Origin: Paenibacillus woosongensis
GTDB lineage: Bacteria > Bacillota > Bacilli > Paenibacillales > Paenibacillaceae
Reading direction: 5' to 3'
DNA length: 64,000 nt
Assembly: GCF_030122845.1 (NCBI RefSeq)
Contig: NZ_CP126084.1
Span: 3,286,001 to 3,350,000 of the forward strand
Shown: positions 27,511-35,571 of the stretch, in pieces
Layout of the letters: the number at the start of each line of letters is the position of its first letter
Position numbering within the stretch: position 1 is the first letter of the stretch
Position numbers and translations under genes: made by a program
Notes under the pieces: model-generated
Database searches by the model: none
The model's input: only the letters and a program-made list of their open reading frames with translations
Told to the model about the DNA's origin: nothing

Positions 27511-28590
27511 TTAGTCAAAATATACGGTCTTGCCGGTTCTCGCGGAAGTATAGATCGCCTCCAGAATTTCGGTGACTACAAGCGCTTGCTCCGGTTTGAC
27601 GAGCGGCTCTTTATCCTCCAGAATCGCCTCAACCCAAGCTCTCGCCTCACGAACGGCATCGGTCTCCTGCTCGCCGTCAAAGAAAGCTACGCCGCCGGCG
27701 CCAAAGTCAACCTTCGTCTCGTACAGCCGGCTCAGCTTCTCGCCGTTGATCCGCAGGCCATCCTTCATGTCCGCTCCGCCTTCCGTACCGCAGAGCAGCG
27801 TCTTCGCTTCGCCCGTCTCCACCACGTTCAAGGCCCAGCTGGATTCCAGCATAATCGTGGCGCCGTTCTTCATTGTAATGAAGCCAAATGCTGAATCTTC
27901 AACCTTGAACTCCTCCGGATTCCAAGGGCCGAACGCGTTGGCGGCATTTTCGCGGCTGCCAAGCTTATGGAATACCGAGCCCGTAACGCTTTTCGGCTCA
28001 TAGTTGTCCATCAGCCACAACGTCAGGTCAAGCGCATGCGTGCCGATGTCGATCAGCGGTCCTCCGCCCTGCTTCTCCTCGTCCAGGAACACGCCCCATG
28101 TCGGTACGGCACGGCGGCGAATGGCGAGCGCTTTCCCAAAATAGATGTCGCCCAGCTCCCCATCCTCGCACAGCTGCTTCAAATACAAACTGTCGCTGCG
28201 GAAGCGGTTCTGGTAAGCAATGCTGAGCTTCTTCCCGGTGCGCTTGGCTGCATCGAGCATTTGACGCGCCTGCTCTGCGGTTTTGGCCATCGGCTTCTCG
28301 CACATCACATGCTTGCCGGATTCCAGCGATGAGATCGTGATCTCGGCATGCGAATCGTTCGGCGTGCAGACGTGAACGACATCCACATCTTCCTTCAGCA
28401 GCTCGCGGTAGTCCGTGAACACTTTAGCGCCTTCCACACCATATTCCTCCGCGGCCTTTTGAGCCCGCTCTTCTATAATATCGCAAAATGCGACCATTTG
28501 AACCTCAGGCAGCTTAGCCAAGCTCGGCAGATGTTTGCCGTTCGCGATTCCACCGCACCCAACGATGGCTACTTTTAACGTTTTAGACAT
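27511..28590 (-). CDS. Gfo/Idh/MocA-family NAD(P)-dependent dehydrogenase
   Basis: A 359-residue sugar or polyol dehydrogenase. The N-terminal Rossmann motif is VAIVGCGGIANGKHLP, the EKP motif is VMCEKPMAKT, and the C-terminal catalytic domain has GGGPLIDIGTHALDLTLWLM with the active-site Asp/His. The ATG at 28590 overlaps the preceding gene by 8 bases, and its GGGAGG ribosome site lies inside that gene, so translation is coupled. Confidence 0.9.
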   Translation of the reverse strand: MSKTLKVAIVGCGGIANGKHLPSLAKLPEVQMVAFCDIIEERAQKAAEEYGVEGAKVFTDYRELLKEDVDVVHVCTPNDSHAEITISSLESGKHVMCEKPMAKTAEQARQMLDAAKRTGKKLSIAYQNRFRSDSLYLKQLCEDGELGDIYFGKALAIRRRAVPTWGVFLDEEKQGGGPLIDIGTHALDLTLWLMDNYEPKSVTGSVFHKLGSRENAANAFGPWNPEEFKVEDSAFGFITMKNGATIMLESSWALNVVETGEAKTLLCGTEGGADMKDGLRINGEKLSRLYETKVDFGAGGVAFFDGEQETDAVREARAWVEAILEDKEPLVKPEQALVVTEILEAIYTSARTGKTVYFD

Positions 28591-29353
28591 TGATTTTTCC
28601 TCCCTCTTGAACATAACCTTTAATCCATTCCATGCTTACTGCAATGCTCTCCAGCGAATCTCCAGCGCAGTAATCCTGCTCTACGATGATCCACTGCACT
28701 CCGTCTGCGGCAGCGGCATCCGCAATCGCCTTGATGTCGACGATTCCCCGGCCCAGCTCAACCGTTTCCGCAGATCCGTCCTCTTTCTTGACAATATCCT
28801 TCAAATGCAATAAAGGAATTCTGCCGCTGTATTTCGCTATGTACGCCAGCGGATCGAAGCCTGCATAGGTTACCCAGCAGGAGTCCAGTTCAACCTGAAG
28901 CAATTCCGGAGCGACGCGCTCATAGATTGCATCAAGCACCGGCTGGCCGTCCAGCGTCTCGGTCAGCTCGAACTCATGATTGTGATATAGAAGCCCCAGA
29001 CCGGCAGCAGCGCAGCGTTTGCCAATCGCCTTCAAATCCTCAATGACTTCAGGCCAGCGGTCGCGCTCATCCTCCGCCAGGAAAGGGAAAATAAGATATC
29101 GGTTGCCGATCGCTTTGTTGAACGCAATCTCTTCTTCCAGCGCGTTGCGCAGGCGGTCATACGAAGTATGAGCCCCGATCACGGTTAAGCCCGTCTCCTT
29201 CAATATTTCGGAAACCTGTCCGGGGGTACGCCCGTAATAACCGGCAAATTCAACCCCCTTATAGCCAAGTTCGGCTACTTTGCGCAGTGTGCCTTCAAAG
29301 TCCTTCTCCAAATGATCTCTAACCGTGTACAGCTGCAATCCTAAATTCGCCAT
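28583..29353 (-). CDS. Sugar phosphate isomerase/epimerase (TIM barrel)
   Basis: A 256-residue barrel of the same superfamily as the protein at 26517. It starts LGLQLYTVRDHLEKDFEGTL and carries LLYHNHEFEL, VELDSCWVTYAG, PLLHLKD and WIIVEQDY, the metal-ligand positions. IolE/IolI-like roles in keto-sugar metabolism are possible but not proven. GAGGTGAG precedes the ATG. The 3' end overlaps the next gene. Confidence 0.87.
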   Translation of the reverse strand: MANLGLQLYTVRDHLEKDFEGTLRKVAELGYKGVEFAGYYGRTPGQVSEILKETGLTVIGAHTSYDRLRNALEEEIAFNKAIGNRYLIFPFLAEDERDRWPEVIEDLKAIGKRCAAAGLGLLYHNHEFELTETLDGQPVLDAIYERVAPELLQVELDSCWVTYAGFDPLAYIAKYSGRIPLLHLKDIVKKEDGSAETVELGRGIVDIKAIADAAAADGVQWIIVEQDYCAGDSLESIAVSMEWIKGYVQEGGKINV

Positions 29354-29422
29354 GTTCTCACCTCATATAAGTAATTGGATGGAATAATAACCATTGTCTA
29401 AGAAGCTCCAAACTAGCCAGGC

Positions 29423-30529
29423 CTATACAAGCACTGCCTTGTCAGCTGGACGATAAGCCCCGATCGACGGCAATGATGAGGCGCTCTCCAGATGAATATG
29501 TCTTTCTTCCCTAGATGAAGACAGGAAAGCATGCATCGCTTCGAGCACATGGTAGGCAAGCTTGCCGCTGGCCCGGTGCTCCCGGTTCTCGAGAATCGCT
29601 CTGGCCATGTCTTCGATCCCCTTGCCTCTCTCGTTGGCGCCTCCGGCAAAAGCAGGCTCAACGATGCTCCATTCCTCGGAGTCGTATTTGCGAATCTTCA
29701 CCTCGCCGTCAAAGCAGTTCGGGTCGGGAACAAGCAGCGAGCCTTCCGTTCCATATATTTCAATGCGGGGAAGCGTGCTGCCACCAGGAATGTCGAAGCT
29801 CGTAATCAGGGTACCGATCGCTCCGCCTGCAAAATCAAGCGTTCCGCTGTAATGCGTCGGCGTATGCACGGGAATGCGCGTGCCTGCCCGCGGACCGGAT
29901 TTCACGATACGCTCTGGGAGCAAGCTTTGCGCTGAACTGCTAACGCGAGTGATCGGCCCGAGCAAATTGACCAGTGCCGTCAAATAGTAGGGCCCCATGT
30001 CGAACATCGGTCCGCCGCCCTCCTGGTAAAAGAAATCCGGGTTCGGGTGCCATCCTTCCGGCCCTGCTCCCATCATAAACGCTGAAGCCGCAACCGGCCG
30101 GCCGATCCGTCCTTCCTGAATCGCCATGCGGCTAGTCTGGAGCCCCGCTCCCAGGAACGTGTCAGGCGCACAGCCTACACGCAGCTGCCTTGCCTCTGCG
30201 AGCTCCAGCGTCCGTTTAGCGTCTTCAAGCGATATCGACAATGGCTTCTCCGCATACACATGCTTGCCATGCTCCAGAGCGGCAATGTTGATCGCCGCGT
30301 GAGAAGCCGGAATCGTGAGGTTGAGAATGATGTCGATGTCCGGGGACTGCAGCATCTCTTCCACGGAGTATACTTGCTCAATACCGTATTCCTTGGCCCG
30401 TTCCGCCGCCTTCTCCGGCAGCAGATCGGCCAAGGCCGTTACTTTCGCAACGGTGCTGTCCTTCAAATAATTCAAATAGGCTGGGCTGATGTTTCCACAT
30501 CCGATGATTCCAATTCTCATGGCTGTCAT
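29423..30529 (-). CDS. Gfo/Idh/MocA-family dehydrogenase, first gene of sugar operon
   Basis: A 368-residue protein with MRIGIIGCGNISPAYL (Rossmann), HVYAEKPLSISLEDA (EKP motif) and GGGPMFDMGPYYLTALVNLL in the catalytic domain. It is related to but distinct from the dehydrogenase at 27511. GGGGG lies 8 bases before the ATG. It is divergent from the AraC regulator at 30675, with a 145-base shared promoter region, so the regulator most likely controls this operon. Confidence 0.9.
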   Translation of the reverse strand: MTAMRIGIIGCGNISPAYLNYLKDSTVAKVTALADLLPEKAAERAKEYGIEQVYSVEEMLQSPDIDIILNLTIPASHAAINIAALEHGKHVYAEKPLSISLEDAKRTLELAEARQLRVGCAPDTFLGAGLQTSRMAIQEGRIGRPVAASAFMMGAGPEGWHPNPDFFYQEGGGPMFDMGPYYLTALVNLLGPITRVSSSAQSLLPERIVKSGPRAGTRIPVHTPTHYSGTLDFAGGAIGTLITSFDIPGGSTLPRIEIYGTEGSLLVPDPNCFDGEVKIRKYDSEEWSIVEPAFAGGANERGKGIEDMARAILENREHRASGKLAYHVLEAMHAFLSSSREERHIHLESASSLPSIGAYRPADKAVLV

Positions 30530-30674
30530 TAGAGTTACCCCCAGAAGCGTTATTGTTGTTTTGCCGTCACTCTATTAACATAGTAATTAAATCGGTTGCA
30601 ATTTAAAATGAATAATATGATTGAGACATGAACAATCTGCTTATTATTTTTAACAAAGCAATGGAGGACAACGT

Positions 30675-31493
30675 ATGCGACATCATGATGACTTGCAAAT
30701 ACTGACAGCAGGCTACTCCGTTCACCGGAAGCCGTTCCATATGTCCAATGATGACGGATTAGGCCACTTTCTGATTCGTCTCCAGACGGCAGGCCGATGC
30801 CGAAGCCGCATCAACGGCCAGCTTGAGCTGCTGGAGCCGGGCGATCTTCTGCTGTTTGCCCCCGAGGAACCTTATGAGCTGAAAATCGAAGCCGAGCAAA
30901 ATCAATCCGGCGAATTTACGGTGGACAGTGCGGATTATCATATCTTCCTATCCGGCGCCTGGGTCGAGCGATGGTGGCAGCAGACCAAGCGGCCGCAAAA
31001 GTTCAAGGTCACCTTGTCCGAGGGTCTCGTCGGCGCCTTCCGGCAGATTATGATGGAGCAGCGCAGAATTTCCAATCCATCGCCGGAGATCGCCGGGTAT
31101 TACCTGAAAATTTTATGTCTGGATATCGACCGCAACCTGCAGGAGCATCAGGTTCTGTCGCCCCAGTCATATCTTGCCCACCGCATCAAGAACTATATCG
31201 AGGAGAACGCTTCCTCCCCGTTCAAGCTGGAAGACGTCGCTTCCCATGTCGGCATCAGCGTCTCCCGGGCGGTATTCCTGTTTAAGCAGGCATTCGGCAC
31301 GAGCATCATTCAGTACACGCTGGAAATCCGGATTAACATGGCGCGCGAGCGCATCATCTATAGCCCGTTATCCCTGGAGCATGTCGCGGAAAGCTCAGGT
31401 TTTCCCAACTACAACTATTTTCACCGCCTCTTTCGCAAGCGATACGGCATGTCGCCCAAGGAGTTTCGCCAGAGCGCCCGCAGCGACGGCTGA
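30675..31493 (+). CDS. AraC-family transcriptional regulator with cupin sensor
   Basis: A 272-residue regulator. The N-terminal cupin-like domain (1-140; LLEPGDLLLFAPEEPYEL) probably binds a sugar ligand. The C-terminal double helix-turn-helix spans about 170-268 (LEDVASHVGISVSRAVFLFKQ and SSGFPNYNYFHRLFRKRYGMSP). It is a one-component regulator without a receiver. GGAGG lies 7 bases before the ATG. It is probably the activator of the divergent four-gene operon 26517-30529. Confidence 0.9.
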   Translation: MRHHDDLQILTAGYSVHRKPFHMSNDDGLGHFLIRLQTAGRCRSRINGQLELLEPGDLLLFAPEEPYELKIEAEQNQSGEFTVDSADYHIFLSGAWVERWWQQTKRPQKFKVTLSEGLVGAFRQIMMEQRRISNPSPEIAGYYLKILCLDIDRNLQEHQVLSPQSYLAHRIKNYIEENASSPFKLEDVASHVGISVSRAVFLFKQAFGTSIIQYTLEIRINMARERIIYSPLSLEHVAESSGFPNYNYFHRLFRKRYGMSPKEFRQSARSDG

Positions 31494-31509
31494 ACGAAAT
31501 CATTATAGC

Positions 31510-31545
31510 GAAACGCCGCCTTGTCCTATGACAAAGCGGCGTTTC
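31510..31545. terminator. Bidirectional terminator between the AraC and TerC genes
   Basis: The stem GAAACGCCGC-TTGTC / GACAA-GCGGCGTTTC is near perfect and stands between convergent genes, with a T-rich stretch (TGTTTTTAT) on the plus strand. Confidence 0.7.
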
Positions 31546-31552
31546 CATGTTT

Positions 31553-32260
31553 TTATATCGGAGAATTTCCTTGATTCAAGGCTTGTTCGATTTGGCGCTT
31601 TTTCTCCTGGTTTTTCTTCACGTAAGATCCAAGCGCTACGATAAGGATAATACAGATGATTTCAAATCCGTATTTGACCCAGCCCGATGCGAACCAGTCA
31701 TCAATAAGCGGCTCTTGGACAAGCATTTTGGCAGCGGTCCATGCCAGCACGGCTGCGCCAATCGTAATCACGAACGGGAACCGATCCGTAAGCTTCAAAA
31801 TCAGCGTGCTTCCCCACACCATAATTGGAATGGAAATCGCCAGCCCGATAATAACCAGGGCGAAGTCCCCATGAGCTGCACCGGCCACGGCCAACACATT
31901 GTCCAGACCCATCATCGTATCGGCGATGATGATCGTCCGGATCGCTGCCCACATTTGGCTGCCTGCATCGATTTCATGATCTTTCTCATCCACCAGCAAT
32001 TTGTACGCAATATACAGCAGCATCAGGCCGCCTGCGAGCCGAAGCCCCGGAATAGTCAGCAGCTGCAGCACAAGCAGGGTCATGATGACGCGAACGAGAA
32101 TCGCTCCGACCGTTCCCCAGAGGATTACTTTCTTCTGATCCTCTTTCTGTACGTTGCGTGCCGCAAGCCCGATCACGATGGCGTTGTCGCCTGCAAGGAC
32201 AAGATCAATCAGCACGATCGACATCAGCGCGGTCCAAAAGTCCAACGAAGTAAAGTCCAT
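31553..32260 (-). CDS. TerC-family membrane protein, putative manganese exporter
   Basis: A 235-residue integral membrane protein with about seven hydrophobic segments. TerC signatures are LIDLVLAGDNAIVIGLAARN and IADTMMGLDNVLAVAGAA, whose acidic residues in membrane segments are thought to bind metal. It is similar to the Bacillus YkoY/YjbE group. A yybP-ykoY riboswitch directly upstream indicates Mn2+-responsive expression and supports a Mn2+ efflux or metallation role. AAGGGAG precedes the ATG at 32260; longer frames run into the riboswitch terminator. Confidence 0.88.
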   Translation of the reverse strand: MDFTSLDFWTALMSIVLIDLVLAGDNAIVIGLAARNVQKEDQKKVILWGTVGAILVRVIMTLLVLQLLTIPGLRLAGGLMLLYIAYKLLVDEKDHEIDAGSQMWAAIRTIIIADTMMGLDNVLAVAGAAHGDFALVIIGLAISIPIMVWGSTLILKLTDRFPFVITIGAAVLAWTAAKMLVQEPLIDDWFASGWVKYGFEIICIILIVALGSYVKKNQEKKRQIEQALNQGNSPI

Positions 32261-32302
32261 TTTCTCTCTCCCTTCTTTATTCCTGCGATGAACTTGTCCC
32301 AA

Positions 32303-32335
32303 CAAAAAACGCCGTGCCGGTATTGGGCACGACGC
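32303..32335 (-). terminator. Expression-platform terminator of the Mn2+ riboswitch
   Basis: The minus-strand stem CGTCGTGCC / GGCACGGCG is followed by TTTTTTG. Its loop strand CCCAATAC is exactly complementary to GTATTGGG in the aptamer's 3' part (32366-32359), an 8-base pairing that can act as antiterminator. Confidence 0.75.
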
Positions 32336-32344
32336 TTAAGCATC

Positions 32345-32472
32345 AAAAGAGACCTTCACCCAATACACGTGCGGGCAAAGGTCTCGCCAACAACATCCAA
32401 TGTTGTCAATAAAGCCGGGGACAGTCCATCCCGTAATGACGACTTTACTGTTACAGCTACTCCCCTTTGGGA
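32345..32472 (-). ncRNA. yybP-ykoY (Mn2+-sensing) riboswitch
   Basis: The minus-strand leader of the TerC gene carries the family hallmarks: AAAGGGGAGTAGC at its 5' end and the late helix GAGACCTTTGCCC paired with GGTGAAGGTCTC. A terminator follows. This RNA family binds Mn2+ and turns on TerC/YoaP-type exporters. The recognition rests on conserved motifs, not on a covariance model. Confidence 0.82.
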
Positions 32473-32616
32473 ACCATACATCCATATAATGTGATTATTA
32501 TAGCACGGTCTTGGCCCAAGCGCCAGATATCTTGAAAAAAATATGAAACTCGCACAATCTTTCTAGCAAGCCCGCTTCTTTGGTATGATACAGAAAGAAA
32601 GAGAGGGCCTTGTCCG

Positions 32617-33222
32617 ATGAAAAAATGGTCTGTGGCAATACTGTATGCCGCATTATTCCTGCTAACTTACATCTATCGTCATGAACTTGCGGAATGGATT
32701 CAAGGATCGCCTCCAGTCTGGCTGCTGCTGGCGCTCTCCACCCTGCTGGCTCTGTTCCCCGTCATGCCCTATAAGGTCGTGGTCGCCGCTGCGGGTTATG
32801 TGATGGGCACATGGAGCGGCGGAACCATTATCTTGATCGGCTCTACGCTGGCCGGTGCCATCGTCTATGGGGCGGCAGCGCTGTTCCAGGGGTCCGCGGC
32901 TAGCTGGCTGGCCCGTTACGACAAATTGGAGCGGCTGACGGAGTTCTCGTCCAGCAGGCCTTTTCGCACCATCGCGATTTGCCGCTTGATCCCGATCCTG
33001 CCCCAGACGGCCGTTAACATTTATGCAGGCGCCACAGGGATGTCTTTCCTCCACTTTATCCTTGGTTCTCTTGTCGGCAAATTGCCTGCTGTTTACGTTT
33101 ATGCTTACGTGGGCTCAACCCTGACAGAGCGTCCGCTTGCGGCGGGGGTTATAGCCGTGTCCTATTTCGTGGTCCTGCTGCTTCTGCTGTGGGTTTGGGG
33201 ATTTCGTCAAAAAAAGATATAA
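32617..33222 (+). CDS. TVP38/TMEM64-family membrane protein
   Basis: A 201-residue membrane protein with four to five hydrophobic segments and the VTT/SNARE-associated core: FPVMPYKVVVAAAGYVMG, a glycine-rich GSTLAGAIVYGAA, and ICRLIPILPQTAVNIYAGATGMSFLHFILGSLVGKLP. It belongs to the DedA-like superfamily implicated in lipid scrambling or transport. It is apparently monocistronic; msrAB starts 28 bases later and could be co-transcribed. Confidence 0.82.
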   Translation: MKKWSVAILYAALFLLTYIYRHELAEWIQGSPPVWLLLALSTLLALFPVMPYKVVVAAAGYVMGTWSGGTIILIGSTLAGAIVYGAAALFQGSAASWLARYDKLERLTEFSSSRPFRTIAICRLIPILPQTAVNIYAGATGMSFLHFILGSLVGKLPAVYVYAYVGSTLTERPLAAGVIAVSYFVVLLLLLWVWGFRQKKI

Positions 33223-33250
33223 TAAAATTTAAAATGAAACGGAGGAGTGC

Positions 33251-34249
33251 ATGATGAGTACAACGCCAACGTCGAATAGGGAGCTGGCTACGTTTGCCGG
33301 CGGCTGCTTCTGGTGCATGGTTTCGCCCTTTGAGGAGCTGCCCGGCATTTACGGCATCGTCTCCGGCTATACAGGCGGCCATACGGCAAACCCTACCTAT
33401 GAAGAGGTCTGCTCTAATCGCACCGGACATTATGAAGCGGTGCAAATTGCTTTTGACCCCTCTGTGTTCCCGTACCGGAAGCTGCTGGAGCTGTTCTGGC
33501 AGCAGATTGACCCGACCGATGAAGGCGGTCAGTTCCATGACCGTGGAGATTCGTATCGAACGGCGATTTTCTATCATACGGAGGAGCAGCGCCAGGAAGC
33601 CGAGGCGTCCAAACTGGCGCTGGAGCAAAGCGGAAGGTTTGCAAAACCGATCGTGACAGCCATTCTCCCGGCTGCGCCATTCTACCCTGCAGAGGATTAC
33701 CATCAGCAATACCATAAGAAAAATCCTGCCCATTACCGAAGATACCGCAAGGGCTCGGGACGGGAGGACTTTATCGAGCGGCACTGGTCGGGCCCGGCCA
33801 ACAAAGAGGAGCTGCAGAAGCGCCTGACCCCGATTCAATATGAAGTAACCCAGAACAACGGCACGGAAAGACCGTTCACCGGCGAATATTGGGATAACGA
33901 GGCTGATGGCATCTATGTCGACATCGTGTCCGGCGAGCCGCTGTTCAGCTCCAGGGATAAATATGACGCCGGCTGCGGCTGGCCGAGCTTCACGCGACCT
34001 TTGCGATCATACAGTATCAAGGAAAAACTGGATACAAGCCATTTCATGATCCGTACCGAAGTCCGCAGCCGCGAGGGCGATTCCCATTTGGGCCATGTAT
34101 TCGACGACGGCCCGGAACCAACCGGTCTGCGCTACTGCATCAATTCGGCGGCACTCCGCTTCATCCCTAAGGAGGAGCTTGTGCAGGAAGGATACGGAGA
34201 GTATCTCTACCTGTTCGAAGAGTCCGGGCAGACCGGCAGCGATGAATAA
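33251..34249 (+). CDS. msrAB: Fused peptide methionine sulfoxide reductase MsrA-MsrB
   Basis: A 332-residue fusion. The MsrA half (about 12-160) has the catalytic cysteine in [10 protein letters not shown] and [11 protein letters not shown]. The MsrB half (about 185-325) has [17 protein letters not shown] and the catalytic Cys in [11 protein letters not shown]. The MsrB CxxC zinc pairs are absent (GIYVDIVSG at the first site), so this is the zinc-free type. Together the halves repair both S- and R-methionine sulfoxide after oxidative damage. GGAGGAG precedes the start; either ATG at 33251 or 33254 is possible. Confidence 0.95.
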   Translation: MMSTTPTSNRELATFAGGCFWCMVSPFEELPGIYGIVSGYTGGHTANPTYEEVCSNRTGHYEAVQIAFDPSVFPYRKLLELFWQQIDPTDEGGQFHDRGDSYRTAIFYHTEEQRQEAEASKLALEQSGRFAKPIVTAILPAAPFYPAEDYHQQYHKKNPAHYRRYRKGSGREDFIERHWSGPANKEELQKRLTPIQYEVTQNNGTERPFTGEYWDNEADGIYVDIVSGEPLFSSRDKYDAGCGWPSFTRPLRSYSIKEKLDTSHFMIRTEVRSREGDSHLGHVFDDGPEPTGLRYCINSAALRFIPKEELVQEGYGEYLYLFEESGQTGSDE

Positions 34250-34255
34250 TAAACC

Positions 34256-34474
34256 GTGTTAGCGCGCGTCCGCAACAAAGCGATCGAAATTGCAAATGCC
34301 CTGCTTGAGGAAGGCTATGAGGAAGGCTATGAGGAAGGCAGTGCCATCGCGATCGGCACGGCAAAGGCACATGAATGGGACGACAACCACCCCAAGCATC
34401 ATGACGACAAAAAAATAATGCCGCAACGGCAAAAAACAGCTCAGGCCATCAGGCCCGGGCTGTTTTTGCTTTGA
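34256..34474 (+). pseudogene. Truncated remnant of a small bacillar protein
   Basis: The frame reads ARVRNKAIEIANALLEEGYE, then EEGYEEGSAIAIGTAKAHEWDDN. I associate this with the C-terminal part of small (about 80-residue) proteins that start MPW...DYP.SMKNL. That N-terminal part is absent: two in-frame TAA codons and the end of msrAB stand in its place. No ribosome site precedes the GTG at 34256. A 12-base unit GAGGAAGGCTAT is tandemly duplicated (EEGYEEGYEEG). The frame's last codons run through a terminator. A decayed gene is likelier than a working one. Confidence 0.45.
34431..34468. terminator. Bidirectional terminator between msrAB and yitT-like gene
   Basis: The hairpin AAAAACAGCTCAGGCC / AGGCCCGGGCTGTTTTT has A/T tails on both strands. 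The stop codon of the minus-strand gene (34449) lies within the stem. Confidence 0.75.
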
Positions 34475-35111
34475 TTGCATATGGCACACGGAGAACCGCG
34501 GTATCTTGCTTCCCGCAGTTTACGGTCCAGGTGATCGTCTTGCCGGCGATCAGCACAGCCAGGATCGTGAATACCGTTTCCGTAAATGGTAAATATATTA
34601 AAGATATGCCTAGAACCAAGGCATCCATCAGAATGAAAACCGTACCGATCTTCAGGCCGGATCGTTCACTGATGATGAGGGACAGCATATCGTCCCCGCC
34701 GGTAGCCCCGCCTACCCGCAGTACAACGCCTGCGCCAATTCCCGTGAACACACCCGACAGCAGCGCAGCAATTGGCAAATTATCCTGCAGATTTAAGATA
34801 AACGGCGAGAACCGTTCGCACAGCTCATAGAATGCCGAGAATGCCAGTGATGCAAATAACGTATTTGCAATAAACTTGCGTCCTTTTAAGAACACGGCGG
34901 CGATCAGTACCGGAATATCCAGCATGATCATGCTCAAAGCCGGCGGCAAATCGAACAAATACTTGCCCAGCAGCGCCAAGCCCACGAATCCGCCCTCGGC
35001 TAAACCGTTCTGAAAATTAATATGATAATACGTGAAAGCCAACAAAAACGTACCCAGCAACAGCATTGTTACCTGCAAGCTCAAGGCTTGCCAGTCTACT
35101 TTTTTCCCCAT
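34449..35111 (-). CDS. YitT-family membrane protein
   Basis: A 220-residue protein with five or more hydrophobic segments. YitT/DUF161 features are LLGTFLLAFTYYHINFQNGLAEGG at the start and GAGVVLRVGGATGGDDMLSLII in the middle. The DUF2179 cytoplasmic tail of longer YitT proteins is missing, so it is the short form. Function is unknown; transport has been suggested for the family. GAGGG lies 7 bases before the ATG at 35111. A long structured leader precedes it. Confidence 0.82.
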   Translation of the reverse strand: MGKKVDWQALSLQVTMLLLGTFLLAFTYYHINFQNGLAEGGFVGLALLGKYLFDLPPALSMIMLDIPVLIAAVFLKGRKFIANTLFASLAFSAFYELCERFSPFILNLQDNLPIAALLSGVFTGIGAGVVLRVGGATGGDDMLSLIISERSGLKIGTVFILMDALVLGISLIYLPFTETVFTILAVLIAGKTITWTVNCGKQDTAVLRVPYAIKAKTARA

Positions 35112-35460
35112 TTCCAATCCCTCTTATCGTAGTTTGGTTAACCTTGCGGCCGCACCCTACAAAGAAGGTTGGTGAGGAGTTCATCCTTCGCATCATTCCA
35201 CGCTTCCTTCGTAGGGTGGTTAGCCTAAATTACCGACGACACTACGAAAAGAAGCTAAGTGTAAGAGAGATCACAACGTTTCCAAATCGTCCTTAGGGAT
35301 TTCGTCCTTCGGGAACCCATGGTATCCTGATCCTTTCTTTTTTGGTTTGTATCTATCTTTATTATAACACAGCGGCAATGATGACTGAACAGCTTGCCTC
35401 AGAAATAATTATTTCGCTCCTCCCTGATATGATTAAATTCATTGCAATCTCCGAGTTGTT
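35112..35460 (-). other. Non-coding, possibly structured leader of the YitT-family gene
   Basis: No plausible gene is seen. A long-range inverted repeat is present: ACCCTAC-AAA-GAAGG (35154-35168) with CCTTC-GTAGGGT (35206-35217), closed by TAACC (35139-35143) and GGTTA (35218-35222). Further upstream on the minus strand GAAGGA/TAAGGA-type hexamers recur (CGAAGGACGAAATCC, CTAAGGACGATTTGG, ACGAAGGAAGC, GCGAAGGATGAAC). It does not match a riboswitch class I know. Confidence 0.4.
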
Positions 35461-35480
35461 CACATTTTAGGAATTTCTTC

Positions 35481-35523
35481 TGTGACGAAAATCACCTTTT
35501 CGGCCTGGAGGCGGTTCTATACT
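35481..35523 (+). promoter_or_regulatory. FNR-type hmp promoter
   Basis: TGTGACGAAAATCACC (35481-35496) fits TGTGA-N6-TCACA with one mismatch. Its centre lies exactly 29.5 bases before TATACT (35518-35523), a good -10 box, which gives the class II activator geometry. A leader of about 42 bases separates the predicted start site from the hmp ATG. Confidence 0.65.
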
Positions 35524-35571
35524 GGTGAAGAAATGCAAAACCACAATTTAAATTGGAAAGAGGGTACTGTT

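Noticed and set aside
31547..32494. A 315-codon open frame on the plus strand over the TerC gene and riboswitch
   Set aside because: It covers the riboswitch and terminator in antisense and is rich in His/Asn/Arg, as expected for the complement of a hydrophobic protein.
35112..35460. T-box or ykkC-type riboswitch upstream of the YitT gene
   Set aside because: GGGTGG and GGGTTCC fragments resemble pieces of those RNAs, but the conserved T-box sequence and the ykkC core are not present in order.
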